DNA of 64,000 nt from Mycolicibacterium sphagni (GCF_013337765.1 NZ_VBSB01000005.1:434001-498000), one strand, 5' to 3'. Positions 1 to 8,272 are shown, counted from the stretch's first letter. A program made the numbers and translations. The notes: a model not told the origin generated them from the sequence alone.

Positions 1-6
1 TCCGCG

Positions 7-612
7 TCAGAATGGCGGCGGCGGTAAAGCCGGCGGTGGCGGAAGCGGAGGTGGCGGCGGCAGAGGCGGTGAGCCGGGCAGGAACGGAATCCACGGCGGT
101 GGCGGCAAAGCCGGCGGCGGCGGAAGCGGAGGCGGCAAGATCATGGGCGGTGGAGGCAGCGGACCCAATGCCGGCATCGGGCCGAGCGCCGGCGGCGGAG
201 GCAACGCCGGGGCGGCCGGCACTGCGGCTGCCGAGAGTGCCGAGGGCACAGACGCAGCCGTCAGGCCCGCGAACGGATTGTTGCCGCCCTGGAACGCGGA
301 GAACACCAGCGCAGAGCCCACGCTGCCGGCCACGGCGGTCGTGCCACCGATCGCACCATTGGCAATCGGTACCCCGATCGCCAGCCCCACGTTTTGCGCC
401 GCCTGGTCCTGGGCGGTTTGACGGGCCTCGTCCACCGACTTACCAATGGTGTTGTTGTACGTGCTCGTCAAGCTGTCGAGGTACGTCTGCAGATCCGACC
501 CTTGATCGGCCGGCTGAGGGGCGGCTGACGCCGCGCCAGCCGCCGCAAACAACGCCCCTAGCGACAACGACGTCGCAGCCACCACTCGAAGCGATGTATG
601 TCGAAGGCTCAT
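7..612 (-). CDS. Secreted proline-rich protein
   Basis: 201 aa, complete. The first ~30 residues form a Sec signal peptide: basic start (SLRHTSLR), a hydrophobic core, then small residues ending in ASAA before APQPAD. Residues ~35-75 are polar and probably helical, ~75-125 are Gly/Ala-rich, and the last ~70 are almost all Pro, Ala and Leu (repeated LPPPP, LPPPPAL). The mature protein is probably extracellular or cell-wall associated, and no enzymatic domain is visible. The ATG at 612 follows an AGGAAGGAGG-type ribosome site, supporting the start. It lies downstream of and co-directional with the multicopper oxidase gene, but the ~100-bp gap holds inverted repeats, so it may have its own promoter. 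Function not recognised. Confidence 0.75.
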   Translation of the reverse strand: MSLRHTSLRVVAATSLSLGALFAAAGAASAAPQPADQGSDLQTYLDSLTSTYNNTIGKSVDEARQTAQDQAAQNVGLAIGVPIANGAIGGTTAVAGSVGSALVFSAFQGGNNPFAGLTAASVPSALSAAAVPAAPALPPPPALGPMPALGPLPPPPMILPPPLPPPPALPPPPWIPFLPGSPPLPPPPPLPPPPALPPPPF

Positions 613-639
613 GTCGGCCTCCTTCCTGATGGAGCCATA

Positions 640-691
640 CTATCGGGCCGCGGCCTCGATAGACATCCCTCCATATTGACGTTGACGTCAA
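640..691 (-). promoter_or_regulatory. Two inverted repeats upstream of the secreted Pro-rich protein
   Basis: Positions 640-662 carry CTATCG-GGCC-GC-GGCC-T-CGATAG, a 10-bp-arm inverted repeat with one bulged base. Positions 682-691 are the perfect palindrome TTGACGTCAA inside an AT-rich stretch. Both lie in the 101-bp gap between the multicopper oxidase stop and the ATG at 612. They look like operator or promoter elements for the minus-strand gene; the regulator is unknown. Confidence 0.4.
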
Positions 692-713
692 ATATGCCAG
701 CAACCGCAAAGGC

Positions 714-2213
714 TCAGTTCAGGTAGTCGAACGTCGACATCATCCCGGCTTCTGCGTGATAGGTGTTGTGGCAGTGCAGCGGCCAATACCCCGGGTTATC
801 GGCCAGGATGGCGATCCGCACCGACTGCCTGGGAAGCACGATCACGGTGTCCTTGCGTGCACCCAGCTCCCCGTTGTCGTTCATCACCGCGAAGGTATGC
901 CCGTGCAGGTGCATCGGATGCCACATGGTGGTCTTGTTGGCGAACGTCATCGTCGCCTGCTGACCCTGCTTGATCGTGAGGGGCTGGTTCTTCGGGTACG
1001 ACCCATTGACTCCCCATTGGTAGGTCATCATGTCGCCGCTGAGGTCAGCCGTCAGCTCAGCGTCGGCCTTGGTGAACGCCAGCCGTGCCTCCGGGGTGGC
1101 GGTGAACATGTCGACGGTGCCGATCCGCCCGTTCAGTTCCGGCGGCTGGAATCCTGGCTCCGGCGCCGAACCGGCCCCCGTGGTCAGCAGCGCGCGCGCC
1201 AGCGCGTTCTTCCCCTCGGCCAGCGCCACCAACGGGAACACACCGTCGCCGGCGGTGACGATCACGTCGTAGCGCTCCGCCATCCCCAGCAGCAGGGCAT
1301 CCACCTCGACGGGCACCACCGGAAATCCGTCGGTGTGGGTGACGGTCATCCGGTGCCCCGCCAGCGCAACGCGGAATGCGGTGTCCGCGCCGGCGTTGAT
1401 GATCCTCAGCCGGATGCGCTGCCCGGGTTTGGCGGTGAAAGTTGTTGGTGCTTCCGGAATTCTGCCGTTGACCAGATAGTAGGGGTAGATCACATCGCCG
1501 GGATCGCCGCCGAGGAGTTGGCTGGTGTCGCCGCCCATATTCATCACACCCTTGCGCAGATCGTCGTAGATCTGCTCGGGCGACTTCCCGACGCCGTCGG
1601 TCCAATCGTCAAGCACCACAATCCACTCGGCGTCGTAGTCGGCTGGCGCCTTCGGGTCGTCGACGATCAACGGCAGGTACAGCCCGGTGTCGGCGTTGAC
1701 GCCGGTATGCGGATGCGCCCAGTACGTGCCGGCGTCGGGAACCGAGAATTTGTACGTGAAGGTGTCGCCGGGCGGGATGTCCGCGGTGGCGGGCTCGACC
1801 CCGTCCATGTTGTTCCGCAACGCGATCCCGTGCCAATGCACGGATGTCGGACCGTCCAGCTTGTTGGTCACGGTGGCTTCGATCTGGTCGCCGACATTCG
1901 CCCGGATCAGCGGGCCGGGGACGGTGTCGGCATAGCCCCGCGTGTTGACCACGCGTCCGCCAAGGTCGACGGTGACCGGCCGCGGGTTCAGCGCGACGGT
2001 CACGGTCTTGCCGGTGTGCGGGCGTGCCGCCTCGGCAGCATCGATCGCGGCAGTCAGCCCCGTGGGCACCGCAGTGGGTTGAGTCTGCAACGGCGGCGCT
2101 GGGGCGCTGCTGTGCCCGCATGCCGCCAGTGCCACACCGGCTCCAGCCGCCGCACTCGACGCCAGGAATGCTCGTCGACTCAATTGCCAATGCGGAGAGC
2201 CAGATTCGCCCAT
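714..2213 (-). CDS. mmcO: Multicopper oxidase, Tat-exported lipoprotein (MmcO-like)
   Basis: 499 aa. Likely an outward-facing laccase-type oxidase that couples one-electron substrate oxidation (possibly Cu(I) detoxification) to O2 reduction. The N-terminus has a twin-arginine motif SRRAFL (R13, R14), a hydrophobic stretch and a lipobox LAAC with C32, so the protein should be exported folded and lipid-anchored. Copper ligands are intact: HWHG near residue 125, YWAHPHTG near 165, HPMHLHGHTF near 433 and HCHNTYH near 482. Length and layout match M. tuberculosis MmcO (Rv0846c) as I recall it. It starts 14 bp after the FAD dehydrogenase gene stops, on the same strand, so the two are probably co-transcribed. 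No CsoR- or RicR-type copper box was recognised upstream. Confidence 0.88.
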   Translation of the reverse strand: MGESGSPHWQLSRRAFLASSAAAGAGVALAACGHSSAPAPPLQTQPTAVPTGLTAAIDAAEAARPHTGKTVTVALNPRPVTVDLGGRVVNTRGYADTVPGPLIRANVGDQIEATVTNKLDGPTSVHWHGIALRNNMDGVEPATADIPPGDTFTYKFSVPDAGTYWAHPHTGVNADTGLYLPLIVDDPKAPADYDAEWIVVLDDWTDGVGKSPEQIYDDLRKGVMNMGGDTSQLLGGDPGDVIYPYYLVNGRIPEAPTTFTAKPGQRIRLRIINAGADTAFRVALAGHRMTVTHTDGFPVVPVEVDALLLGMAERYDVIVTAGDGVFPLVALAEGKNALARALLTTGAGSAPEPGFQPPELNGRIGTVDMFTATPEARLAFTKADAELTADLSGDMMTYQWGVNGSYPKNQPLTIKQGQQATMTFANKTTMWHPMHLHGHTFAVMNDNGELGARKDTVIVLPRQSVRIAILADNPGYWPLHCHNTYHAEAGMMSTFDYLN

Positions 2214-2227
2214 CGCCGCCTCGCTAT

Positions 2228-3898
2228 CTACAGTGCCATTGCTGCTGCCCTACCCGCGACGCGACCCGAGAACAGGCAGCCACCGAGGAACGTTCCCTCC
2301 AATGCGTTGTAACCGTGCACGCCACCACCGCCGAAACCGGCTACCTCGCCCGCCGCATACAGGCCGTCGATCGGATTGCCGTCACTACCGATCGCTCGCG
2401 ACGATAGATCAGTCTGAATACCGCCGAGGGTTTTTCGGGTCAGGATGTGCAGCTTGACCCCGATCAGCGGCCCGGCCGCCGGGTCCAGGATGCGATGCGG
2501 CGCTGCGGTGCGGCCGATCCGATCACCGATGTATCGCCGCGAGTTTCGGATCCCCTGTACCTGAGCATCTTTGGCGTAGGGATTGGCCATTTGCAGATCG
2601 CGAGCCTCGAGCTGTGCCCGAATGCGCCCGGCGTCCAGCAGCGGTTCGTCGGTCAGCCCGTTCATCTTCGCCACCAACTCATCTAGGCCGTCAGCGACCA
2701 CGAAGTCCGCGCCATGCCGCTTGAAGGCCTCCACTGGCGCGGGCGCGCCCTTGCTAAGCAACCGCTCCTTGAGGAACCCGGCGCGGTCCTTGCTGGTGAT
2801 GTCCGGATTCTGTTCGGAACCCGACAGTGCGAACTCCCGCTCGATGATCTTCTGGGTGAGGATGAACCAGCTGTGGTCGTAGCCGGCGATTTCGGGGGTG
2901 GTACGCAGGTAGCGCAACGTTCCCAGGGTGTCGTAGCCGGGCAGGTACGGCTCGGGCAGCCGCCGACCCAACGCGTCGAACCACATCGACGACGGCCCGG
3001 GCAGGATCCGGATGGCATGGGCAGGCCAGATCGGGTCCCAGTTCTGCACGCCCTCGGTGTAGTGCCACATTCGGTCCCGATTGACCGTGCGCACCCCGGA
3101 GTCGGCGGCGATGTCGAGCATCCTGCCGTCGACGTAGGCCGGCACGCCGGTGATCATCTCCCGCGGCGGGCTGCCCATGCGCTGGGGCCAGTACCGTCGC
3201 ACGACGTCGTGGTTCCCGCCGATGCCACCGGTGGTGAGAATGACTGTCTGAGAACTGCATTCGAATTCTCCAACGGATTCCCGGTTGGACGGCGCACCGC
3301 GTCGGGCGTCGTCGGGCGCCAGTACCGTGCCGCGCACACCGGTGACGGCACCGTCGGCGATCACCAGTTCGTCGACCCGGTGCCGGCGCCGAAATGTCAC
3401 CAGTCCGCGGCCGGCGGCGGCCAGTGCCGACGTGACGAACGGCTCCACCACCCCGGTGCCGGTGCCCCAGGCGACATGGAAGCGCGGCACCGAGTTGCCG
3501 TGGCCATCGGCGCGTAGATCGCCGCGTTCGGCCCAGCCGACGGTGGGCAGAAACTTGATGCCGTGGCCGAGCAGCCAGGACCGCTTCTCCCCCGCGGCGA
3601 ACTCGACGTACGCGCGGGCCCAGCGCACTGCCCAGCTGTCCTCATCGTCGACCCGGTCGAACTGGGCGCTGCCGGACCAGTCGTTCCACGCCAGCTCGAA
3701 GCTGTCCTTGACACCCAGGCGTCGCTGTTCGGGGCTGTCGACCAGGAACAGCCCGCCGAACGACCAGAACGCCTGCCCGCCGAGGTTGGCCTCGTTCTCC
3801 TGGTCGATCAGCATGACCTTCTTGCCGCGGCTGGTCAGTTCGTGGGTGGCGACGAGACCGGCCAGGCCGGCCCCGACCACGATGACATCTGCGTCCAT
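2228..3898 (-). CDS. FAD-binding dehydrogenase (KstD/fumarate-reductase-like flavoprotein)
   Basis: 556 aa from the chosen ATG. The N-terminus is a Rossmann FAD site, VIVVGAGLAGLVATHEL, with GxGxxG at residues 9-14, followed by an acidic residue at the end of strand 2 (MLIDQE). A C-terminal FAD-contact segment (GEVAGFGGGGVHGYNALEG) is typical of the fumarate reductase/3-ketosteroid dehydrogenase superfamily. It resembles the mycobacterial Rv0785 family annotated as putative FAD-binding dehydrogenase; the substrate is unknown. The frame is open to 3946, but the ATG at 3898 has GAAGGG about 9 nt upstream and puts the flavin motif at the usual distance from the start. Probably the first gene of an operon with the multicopper oxidase gene. 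Confidence 0.85.
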   Translation of the reverse strand: MDADVIVVGAGLAGLVATHELTSRGKKVMLIDQENEANLGGQAFWSFGGLFLVDSPEQRRLGVKDSFELAWNDWSGSAQFDRVDDEDSWAVRWARAYVEFAAGEKRSWLLGHGIKFLPTVGWAERGDLRADGHGNSVPRFHVAWGTGTGVVEPFVTSALAAAGRGLVTFRRRHRVDELVIADGAVTGVRGTVLAPDDARRGAPSNRESVGEFECSSQTVILTTGGIGGNHDVVRRYWPQRMGSPPREMITGVPAYVDGRMLDIAADSGVRTVNRDRMWHYTEGVQNWDPIWPAHAIRILPGPSSMWFDALGRRLPEPYLPGYDTLGTLRYLRTTPEIAGYDHSWFILTQKIIEREFALSGSEQNPDITSKDRAGFLKERLLSKGAPAPVEAFKRHGADFVVADGLDELVAKMNGLTDEPLLDAGRIRAQLEARDLQMANPYAKDAQVQGIRNSRRYIGDRIGRTAAPHRILDPAAGPLIGVKLHILTRKTLGGIQTDLSSRAIGSDGNPIDGLYAAGEVAGFGGGGVHGYNALEGTFLGGCLFSGRVAGRAAAMAL

Positions 3899-3989
3899 GG
3901 ATGAGCGCCCTTCGGTGTCGAGAACGCTCACGCTACAACTAGGCACTTCTACCTATCGCGCCGCTGGTCGGAGCGCTATCGTCGCCATC

Positions 3990-4355
3990 ATGACGGAGAT
4001 CCGTTTCGACAGCTGGTACCGACCGCTGGCTACACCGCTGGGCCTCGGCCCCGGCCGAAGCGACGTGACCGTCGCCGACGGCACCCTGCATGTGTCGATG
4101 GGCTGGGGCTTCTCGGCCGACATTCCGTTGGCGTCCATCACCGAGGCCAAACCGGCTCGCCGTCCGGGCCTGGGGTGGGGTGTGCACGGCTGGCGGGGAC
4201 GCTGGCTCGTCAACGGCTCCATGTCCGGCCTCGTCGAGCTGACGATCGACCCACCGGTGCAAGCCAAAATCGTTGGCGTTTCAACAGCTCTGCGGACACT
4301 GGTCGTCAGCGTCACCGATCCCGACGCCCTCATCGCCGCTTGCGGCCGCAACTAA
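3990..4355 (+). CDS. Small conserved-looking hypothetical protein
   Basis: 121 aa, starting MTEIRFDSWYRPL. No signal peptide or membrane segment is evident. The composition (alternating hydrophobics, many Gly and Trp, such as GLGWGVHGWRGRW) suggests a compact beta-rich fold. It is divergent from the FAD dehydrogenase gene, with ~90 bp between the two starts. Mycobacteria carry a similarly sized protein beside the Rv0785-type dehydrogenase, but I do not recognise a function. The longer open frame to 3285 runs through the dehydrogenase gene on the other strand and is rejected as the start. Confidence 0.65.
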   Translation: MTEIRFDSWYRPLATPLGLGPGRSDVTVADGTLHVSMGWGFSADIPLASITEAKPARRPGLGWGVHGWRGRWLVNGSMSGLVELTIDPPVQAKIVGVSTALRTLVVSVTDPDALIAACGRN

Positions 4356-4403
4356 TGTGACGCACGGGGTTTAGCTCCAATCCAGTGCGGGAAACAGCAA
4401 TGG

Positions 4404-5423
4404 GTGACGCTGGCGCCCATTGCTCTCGAACCCGGCCTTCCGGACGCTCGAGGACCATTGTCCATGGCTGTTCTCGAACTTCTGACCGAGCGTGCGCCGC
4501 GAAACTATCTACACCGGGTCGAGGCACCGGTGCGGGATTCCGATCCCTACGGCATCGACGTTCAACTCGCCCTTTATGTCTGCTACGAACTGCACTACCG
4601 CGGGTTTGCCGGCGTGGACCCGGGCTGGGAGTGGAACCCTGGGCTGTTGTACCTGCGCGCCCAGCTCGAAGAGGCGTTCCTGACCGCCGTGCAGCGCGAC
4701 GTCGGCGACATCACCCAGGAAGACTCCGCGGACACCGAGATGGAACGGTTGTCGGTCGAACCGGCCGACGGCACCGGGCCGTCCTACTACTTGCGCAGCA
4801 CCGGGACCTGGGAGCAGATGCAGGAGTACTTCGTGCACCGCTCGCTCTATCACCTCAAAGAGGGTGACCCCCACGCGTGGGCGATCCCCCGGCTCACCGG
4901 CCAGGCCAAAGCCGCGTTCGTGGCTGTCGAGTTCGACGAATTCGGCGGTGGTAGAGGCGATCACGTGCACCAGCAGCTGTTCGCCGACCTCATGGTCGCT
5001 GCCGGCTTGGACGCGACGTACATGGCCTACATCGACGCCGTTCCCGCCGCGTCGATGACGGTGGTCAATCTGATGTCGCTGTTCGGCTTACACCGCGAGC
5101 ATCGCGGCGCGGCGATCGGGCACTTTGCCTCCACGGAGATCACCTCGTCGCCGGGATCGCGCCGACTGGCCGACGCTCTGGAGCGCCTGGGCGCCCCGGA
5201 CGCCTGCCTGCGGTTCTATCGCGAACATGTCGAGGCCGACGCCGTGCACGAGCAGGTGGTCCGTACCGACGTCGTCGGCGACCTGGTGAGCCGAGAGCCG
5301 GCTCTGGACCGTGACGTGGTATTCGGCATCCGGGCCCATGAATTGGTCGAGGACCGGTTGGCTGATCACCTCATGCGCTGCTGGACCAGCGGGCGCAGCT
5401 CGTTACGCCGGCCGCTGGACTGA
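4404..5423 (+). CDS. Iron-containing redox enzyme family protein (heme-oxygenase-like diiron fold)
   Basis: 339 aa. Helical protein with Glu/His/Asp motifs spaced as in heme-oxygenase-like diiron oxidases/oxygenases (the UndA/SznF-type superfamily): LRAQLEEAF, EYFVHRSLYHLKEGD, VEFDEFGGGRGDHVHQQLF, EHRGAAIGHFASTE and REHVEADAVHEQV. These could supply the carboxylate and histidine ligands of an O2-activating di-iron site. No signal peptide or membrane helix. The substrate is unknown. Its 3' end overlaps by 21 bp the convergent gene for a CDGSH iron-sulfur protein, which is followed upstream by a HemK2/MTQ2-type methyltransferase; the three together suggest one pathway. GTG at 4404 is used; ATG at 4464 is the alternative start. 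Confidence 0.75.
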   Translation: MTLAPIALEPGLPDARGPLSMAVLELLTERAPRNYLHRVEAPVRDSDPYGIDVQLALYVCYELHYRGFAGVDPGWEWNPGLLYLRAQLEEAFLTAVQRDVGDITQEDSADTEMERLSVEPADGTGPSYYLRSTGTWEQMQEYFVHRSLYHLKEGDPHAWAIPRLTGQAKAAFVAVEFDEFGGGRGDHVHQQLFADLMVAAGLDATYMAYIDAVPAASMTVVNLMSLFGLHREHRGAAIGHFASTEITSSPGSRRLADALERLGAPDACLRFYREHVEADAVHEQVVRTDVVGDLVSREPALDRDVVFGIRAHELVEDRLADHLMRCWTSGRSSLRRPLD

Positions 5424-5624
5424 CGGCTCGGTACGCTCGCGACGCCGATGGCTGGTGTCACACAACGGAAAAGTCTTGCTGCGCCGACACATACAGATCG
5501 CGACCATGAACCGGTCGGATTCGACGACAATGCCGTCCGGCATTTCGATACGTACCGGACCCTGGATCATCATCGGTCCGCCGGAGACGATCCGAACCAG
5601 CCGAGCGTCGTCCTCGCTCACCAC
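5403..5624 (-). CDS. CDGSH-type iron-sulfur protein
   Basis: 73 aa. The C-terminal half carries CMCRRSKTFPLCDTSH, which fits the 2Fe-2S CDGSH signature C-x-C-x2-S-x3-P-x-C-D-x-S-H with Thr in place of the usual Gly. Three Cys and one His would ligate a redox-active, acid-labile 2Fe-2S cluster. It probably acts as a small cytosolic electron-transfer or cluster-transfer partner. It starts at GTG 5624, overlapping the methyltransferase stop codon (GTGGTGA), so translation is coupled. Its 3' end overlaps the convergent diiron-family gene, a likely redox client (inference from position only). Confidence 0.85.
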   Translation of the reverse strand: MVSEDDARLVRIVSGGPMMIQGPVRIEMPDGIVVESDRFMVAICMCRRSKTFPLCDTSHRRRERTEPSVQRPA

Positions 5625-6313
5625 TTCTCCGCGCGGATCACCATGATTTCCTCCTCCCGCCTGCCGACCGGCAGCATACCGATGCTCTCCATCCAGTTCG
5701 CCCTCGCGCGCAACACCGGGCCAAACGGAATAAGTTGACTGAGAACAACTTCGGCCCGAAGGCCAGCGCTGCGTAGATGACGCAGCGATTGCTCGACGTC
5801 GGCGAACTCCGACTGCACGATCAGCATCGTACCGCTGTCGGTGAGCAATTCAGGAGCCGAATCGCACAACGGGTTGAGCACCAGACGTCCGTCGGCACCG
5901 GCGTTCCACGCCGTTGCCGGGCCCACCTCGACAGAGATGTCCTCCAGGTGCGCGGCCGGACTCGTTGGGACGTAAGGCGGATTCGACACCACGACATCGA
6001 AGGGTCCGACGGCCAACGCCTCAACCCAGGTTCCCACTCGTGCGTCGACGTACACACCGGTCGCGGCAGCGTTGCCCGCGGTGCACGCGATTGCCTCCGG
6101 ACAGACGTCGAGTGCGGTCACACTGCGCGCGCCCAACTGTGCGGCCGCGATTGCCACCGCGCCGCTTCCGGTACATAAATCCAGTACCTGGCGTCCTGTC
6201 ACTGCCCCGCTGCGGGTCATCGCCTCGATCAGCAACTGTGAATCATGTTGGGGCGCATACACACCGGCCGTCACCCGCAGCGAGCCCCGGACATCCGGAA
6301 ATAAAGTTTTCAA
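5618..6313 (-). CDS. HemK2/MTQ2-family protein methyltransferase
   Basis: 231 aa. Class I SAM-dependent methyltransferase: motif I VLDLCTGSGAVAIAAAQLGA near residue 40, acidic residue after strand 2 (VTALDVCPEA), and the catalytic NPPY motif (VVSNPPYVPTSP) characteristic of N5-glutamine or similar amide/amine methyltransferases (PrmC/HemK/MTQ2). It lacks the N-terminal domain of PrmC, which fits the short HemK2/MTQ2 group. The target is unknown; its coupling to the CDGSH gene and the neighbouring diiron protein suggests it may modify a small molecule or partner protein rather than release factors. It starts at TTG 6313 with GAAAGG 6 nt upstream. Confidence 0.8.
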   Translation of the reverse strand: MKTLFPDVRGSLRVTAGVYAPQHDSQLLIEAMTRSGAVTGRQVLDLCTGSGAVAIAAAQLGARSVTALDVCPEAIACTAGNAAATGVYVDARVGTWVEALAVGPFDVVVSNPPYVPTSPAAHLEDISVEVGPATAWNAGADGRLVLNPLCDSAPELLTDSGTMLIVQSEFADVEQSLRHLRSAGLRAEVVLSQLIPFGPVLRARANWMESIGMLPVGRREEEIMVIRAEKW

Positions 6314-6326
6314 CGTCAGCCTTTCG

Positions 6327-6354
6327 ACAATCGGTGGCGCTCTGTTGATGTCAA
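6327..6354 (-). promoter_or_regulatory. Candidate sigma-A promoter for the methyltransferase/CDGSH operon
   Basis: On the minus strand a consensus -35 TTGACA (6349-6354) is followed after 16 bp by GATTGT (6327-6332), just upstream of the ribosome site and the TTG start at 6313. The rest of 6355-6441 shows no recognisable feature. Confidence 0.4.
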
Positions 6355-6441
6355 GGCGCTTGGGAAAATTAGTGCCCGATTACCGCAGCGTTAAACCCTA
6401 AGACGGGTTTGCTCGGGTCATCGAGTGGGAAGCTGATCGAA

Positions 6442-6552
6442 GTGAAAGCTTCCGATATCGCGCCGGAGGTGCAGGTCTGGCCGGACTGGTTGCGACACCT
6501 CCGCGCTCAGGCCTACAGAAGTAGCCGCGACGGGCGCGACGCGGCGTCCTAG
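6442..6552 (+). CDS. Possible 36-aa small protein (weak)
   Basis: A GTG-started frame encodes a 36-residue peptide (begins VKASDIAPEV, contains WPDWLRHLRAQAYRSSR) and ends at TAG 6550-6552, directly abutting the stop of the 54-aa minus-strand gene. GGGAAG lies about 10 nt upstream of the GTG. The length is short enough to arise by chance; it is listed because it would otherwise be missed. Confidence 0.25.
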   Translation: MKASDIAPEVQVWPDWLRHLRAQAYRSSRDGRDAAS

Positions 6553-6717
6553 TCAGTCCGGAGGTTCGTGGTCGGGCAGGTCGGCAACATCGGGGGCGAT
6601 TGTGCTGATGTCGTCTTCACCTGCGGCTTTGGCGCGGGAACGGTCGGCTTTGCTGTCCTCCTGGTGGTCGTCCGTGTAGTCGGCGTGGTCCTCTTCGTCA
6701 GAGGTCGGATCGGTCAT
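6553..6717 (-). CDS. Small acidic hypothetical protein, 54 aa
   Basis: A complete ATG-to-TGA frame of 54 codons. The product begins MTDPTSDEEDHADYTDDHQED and is strongly acidic, with His and a Pro-rich end (PDHEPPD). Most third codon positions are G or C, as in real genes of this genome. It lies 60 bp downstream of the F420-dependent oxidoreductase gene on the same strand, so co-transcription is possible. No clear Shine-Dalgarno sequence, no membrane segment and no recognised domain; probably disordered. It is below the usual gene-caller length limit. Confidence 0.55.
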   Translation of the reverse strand: MTDPTSDEEDHADYTDDHQEDSKADRSRAKAAGEDDISTIAPDVADLPDHEPPD

Positions 6718-6777
6718 GGTCGACCGGATATCCCCGCACCGTCGATTTCAACCCCAACGGTGGGAGGCATCACGTCA

Positions 6778-7764
6778 TCAGTTGGCGGCCGCGCGGAGTT
6801 TCTCCAGAAGCGGTTCGGCGGCCTTCGCCAGAAATTCGTCCTGCCCGTCGTCGCCGATCTGCACCAGCGCGATGTCGGTGAATCCGGCCTCCCAATACGT
6901 CGTCACCGCATCGACGATCGCGTCCAGGTCGGGCCCGCAGGGGACGTTTTCCGCAACCGCCTGCGGGGTGACGAATTGGGTGGCCCCGGCGAAGCCGGCC
7001 GGCGTGGGTAGATCGGCATTGACGTCCCAGCCACCGCCGAACCACCGGAACTGTTCATGAGCCCGTTTGACGGCGGCGTCACGGTCGGGGTCCCAGCAGA
7101 TCGGGATCTGTCCGATCACCCGACCACCCGCCGGCAGGCTCGTGGCCCGACGGGCGGCGTGCCACCCGTCGACGAGCTTGGCGTCCGGTTCGACGGCGAT
7201 CATGTGGTCGCCCGCGGTGGCGAAGGCCTCCAGCGAGCGCCCGGCGGACACCGCGACGCCGATCGTGACCGGTTCGTCGGGCACATCCCAGATCCGCGCG
7301 GAATCCACCTGGAAGTACTCGCCTTTGTGGTCGACGAGCTCGCCACTGAGCAGTTGTCGGATGATCACGATCGCCTCGCTGAGCATGTCGTGGCGGCGCT
7401 GGATGGTGGGCCAGCCCTTGCCGACGACGTGCTCGTTGAGGTTCTCACCGGACCCCAGGCCGAGAGTGAATCTGCCGTCGGCGAGGATCTGCAAAGTGGC
7501 GGCCTGCTGTGCGACGACGGCCGGGTGGTAGCGCATCGTCGGGCAGGTCACGTAGGTGTACAGGGCGACCCGTTCGGTGGCGTTGGCCACCGCCCCGAGC
7601 AAGGTCCAGGCGTTGGGCGCGTGCCCTTGGGTCGTCAGCCACGGCGAGAAGTGATCGCTTGACACTTCGAAGTCGAAGCCCGCTTGTTCAGCCGAAACGG
7701 CGTAACGCACAAGATCTTTGGGGCCGCTCTGTTCGGTCATCAGGGTGTATCCGAAGCGCGTCAT
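6778..7764 (-). CDS. F420-dependent LLM-class oxidoreductase
   Basis: 328 aa from ATG 7764 (MTRFGYTLMTEQ); the frame is open 24 nt further. Luciferase-like monooxygenase TIM-barrel family: SSDHFSPW near the N-terminus, GLGSGENLNEHVVGKGWP as in F420-dependent glucose-6-phosphate-dehydrogenase-type proteins, and a C-terminal conserved segment (GFTDIALVQIGDDGQDEFL). It should transfer hydride between coenzyme F420 and an organic substrate in the cytosol; the substrate cannot be read from sequence. It is divergent from the chromosomal block starting with yqeY and possibly co-transcribed with the 54-aa gene downstream. Confidence 0.85.
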   Translation of the reverse strand: MTRFGYTLMTEQSGPKDLVRYAVSAEQAGFDFEVSSDHFSPWLTTQGHAPNAWTLLGAVANATERVALYTYVTCPTMRYHPAVVAQQAATLQILADGRFTLGLGSGENLNEHVVGKGWPTIQRRHDMLSEAIVIIRQLLSGELVDHKGEYFQVDSARIWDVPDEPVTIGVAVSAGRSLEAFATAGDHMIAVEPDAKLVDGWHAARRATSLPAGGRVIGQIPICWDPDRDAAVKRAHEQFRWFGGGWDVNADLPTPAGFAGATQFVTPQAVAENVPCGPDLDAIVDAVTTYWEAGFTDIALVQIGDDGQDEFLAKAAEPLLEKLRAAAN

Positions 7765-7807
7765 GCGCGATGGATACCCCAGCCTCAACCCGCGAAACGG
7801 GGCACGG

Positions 7808-8272
7808 CTACAAGCGCGCCTTCACCGCCGCCGACAGGCGCGACCCGTCCGCCTTGCCTGCGGCGATCGCGGTGGCCGCCCTCATCACCAGACCCATGTT
7901 CTTCACCGACGGCCGTTCACCGAGTTCCTCGGCCACCTGGGCGATCGCCGTGTCGGCCACGTCGGCCACCTCGGCGTCGGTCAGCGGGGTCGGCAGGTAC
8001 TCGTCGATGATCCGGGCCTCGGCATGCTCCTCGGCGGCCAGCTCACCCCGACCGTTCTGGGTGTAGATCTCGGCGGACTCGCTGCGCTTCTTGGACTCCC
8101 TGGCGAGTACCTTGAGCACCTCGTCGTCGGAGAGATCACGGGCCTGTTTGCCCGAGACCTCCTCGGTCTGGACCGCAGCGAGCAGCAGCCGCAGCGTCGC
8201 GGTGCGCAACTTGTCCTGGGCCTTCATCGCGTCGGTGAGGTCTGATCTCAGCCGGTCTTTCAGCTCCGCCAT
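7808..8272 (-). CDS. GatB/YqeY domain-containing protein
   Basis: 154 aa from ATG 8272 (MAELKDRLRSDLTDAMKAQD). The whole length matches the YqeY family: conserved MKAQDKLRTATLRLL at the start, central helical segment, and C-terminal MGLVMRAATAIAAGKADGSRLS. The domain is homologous to the tRNA-binding tail of GatB, so a role linked to tRNA amidation or tRNA binding is suspected for the family but not proven. The 51 codons of open frame before 8272 are Arg/Ser-rich and lack family similarity. It corresponds in order to Rv3688c and is divergent from the MoxR operon. Confidence 0.88.
   Translation of the reverse strand: MAELKDRLRSDLTDAMKAQDKLRTATLRLLLAAVQTEEVSGKQARDLSDDEVLKVLARESKKRSESAEIYTQNGRGELAAEEHAEARIIDEYLPTPLTDAEVADVADTAIAQVAEELGERPSVKNMGLVMRAATAIAAGKADGSRLSAAVKARL

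Noticed and set aside
12..629. 205-aa plus-strand open frame
   Set aside because: Exact shadow of the secreted Pro-rich gene; Ala/Arg-rich noise typical of antisense frames in high-GC DNA.
756..2312. 518-aa plus-strand frame over the multicopper oxidase gene
   Set aside because: The minus-strand frame has signal, lipobox and all copper motifs; the plus frame has none and spans into the next gene.
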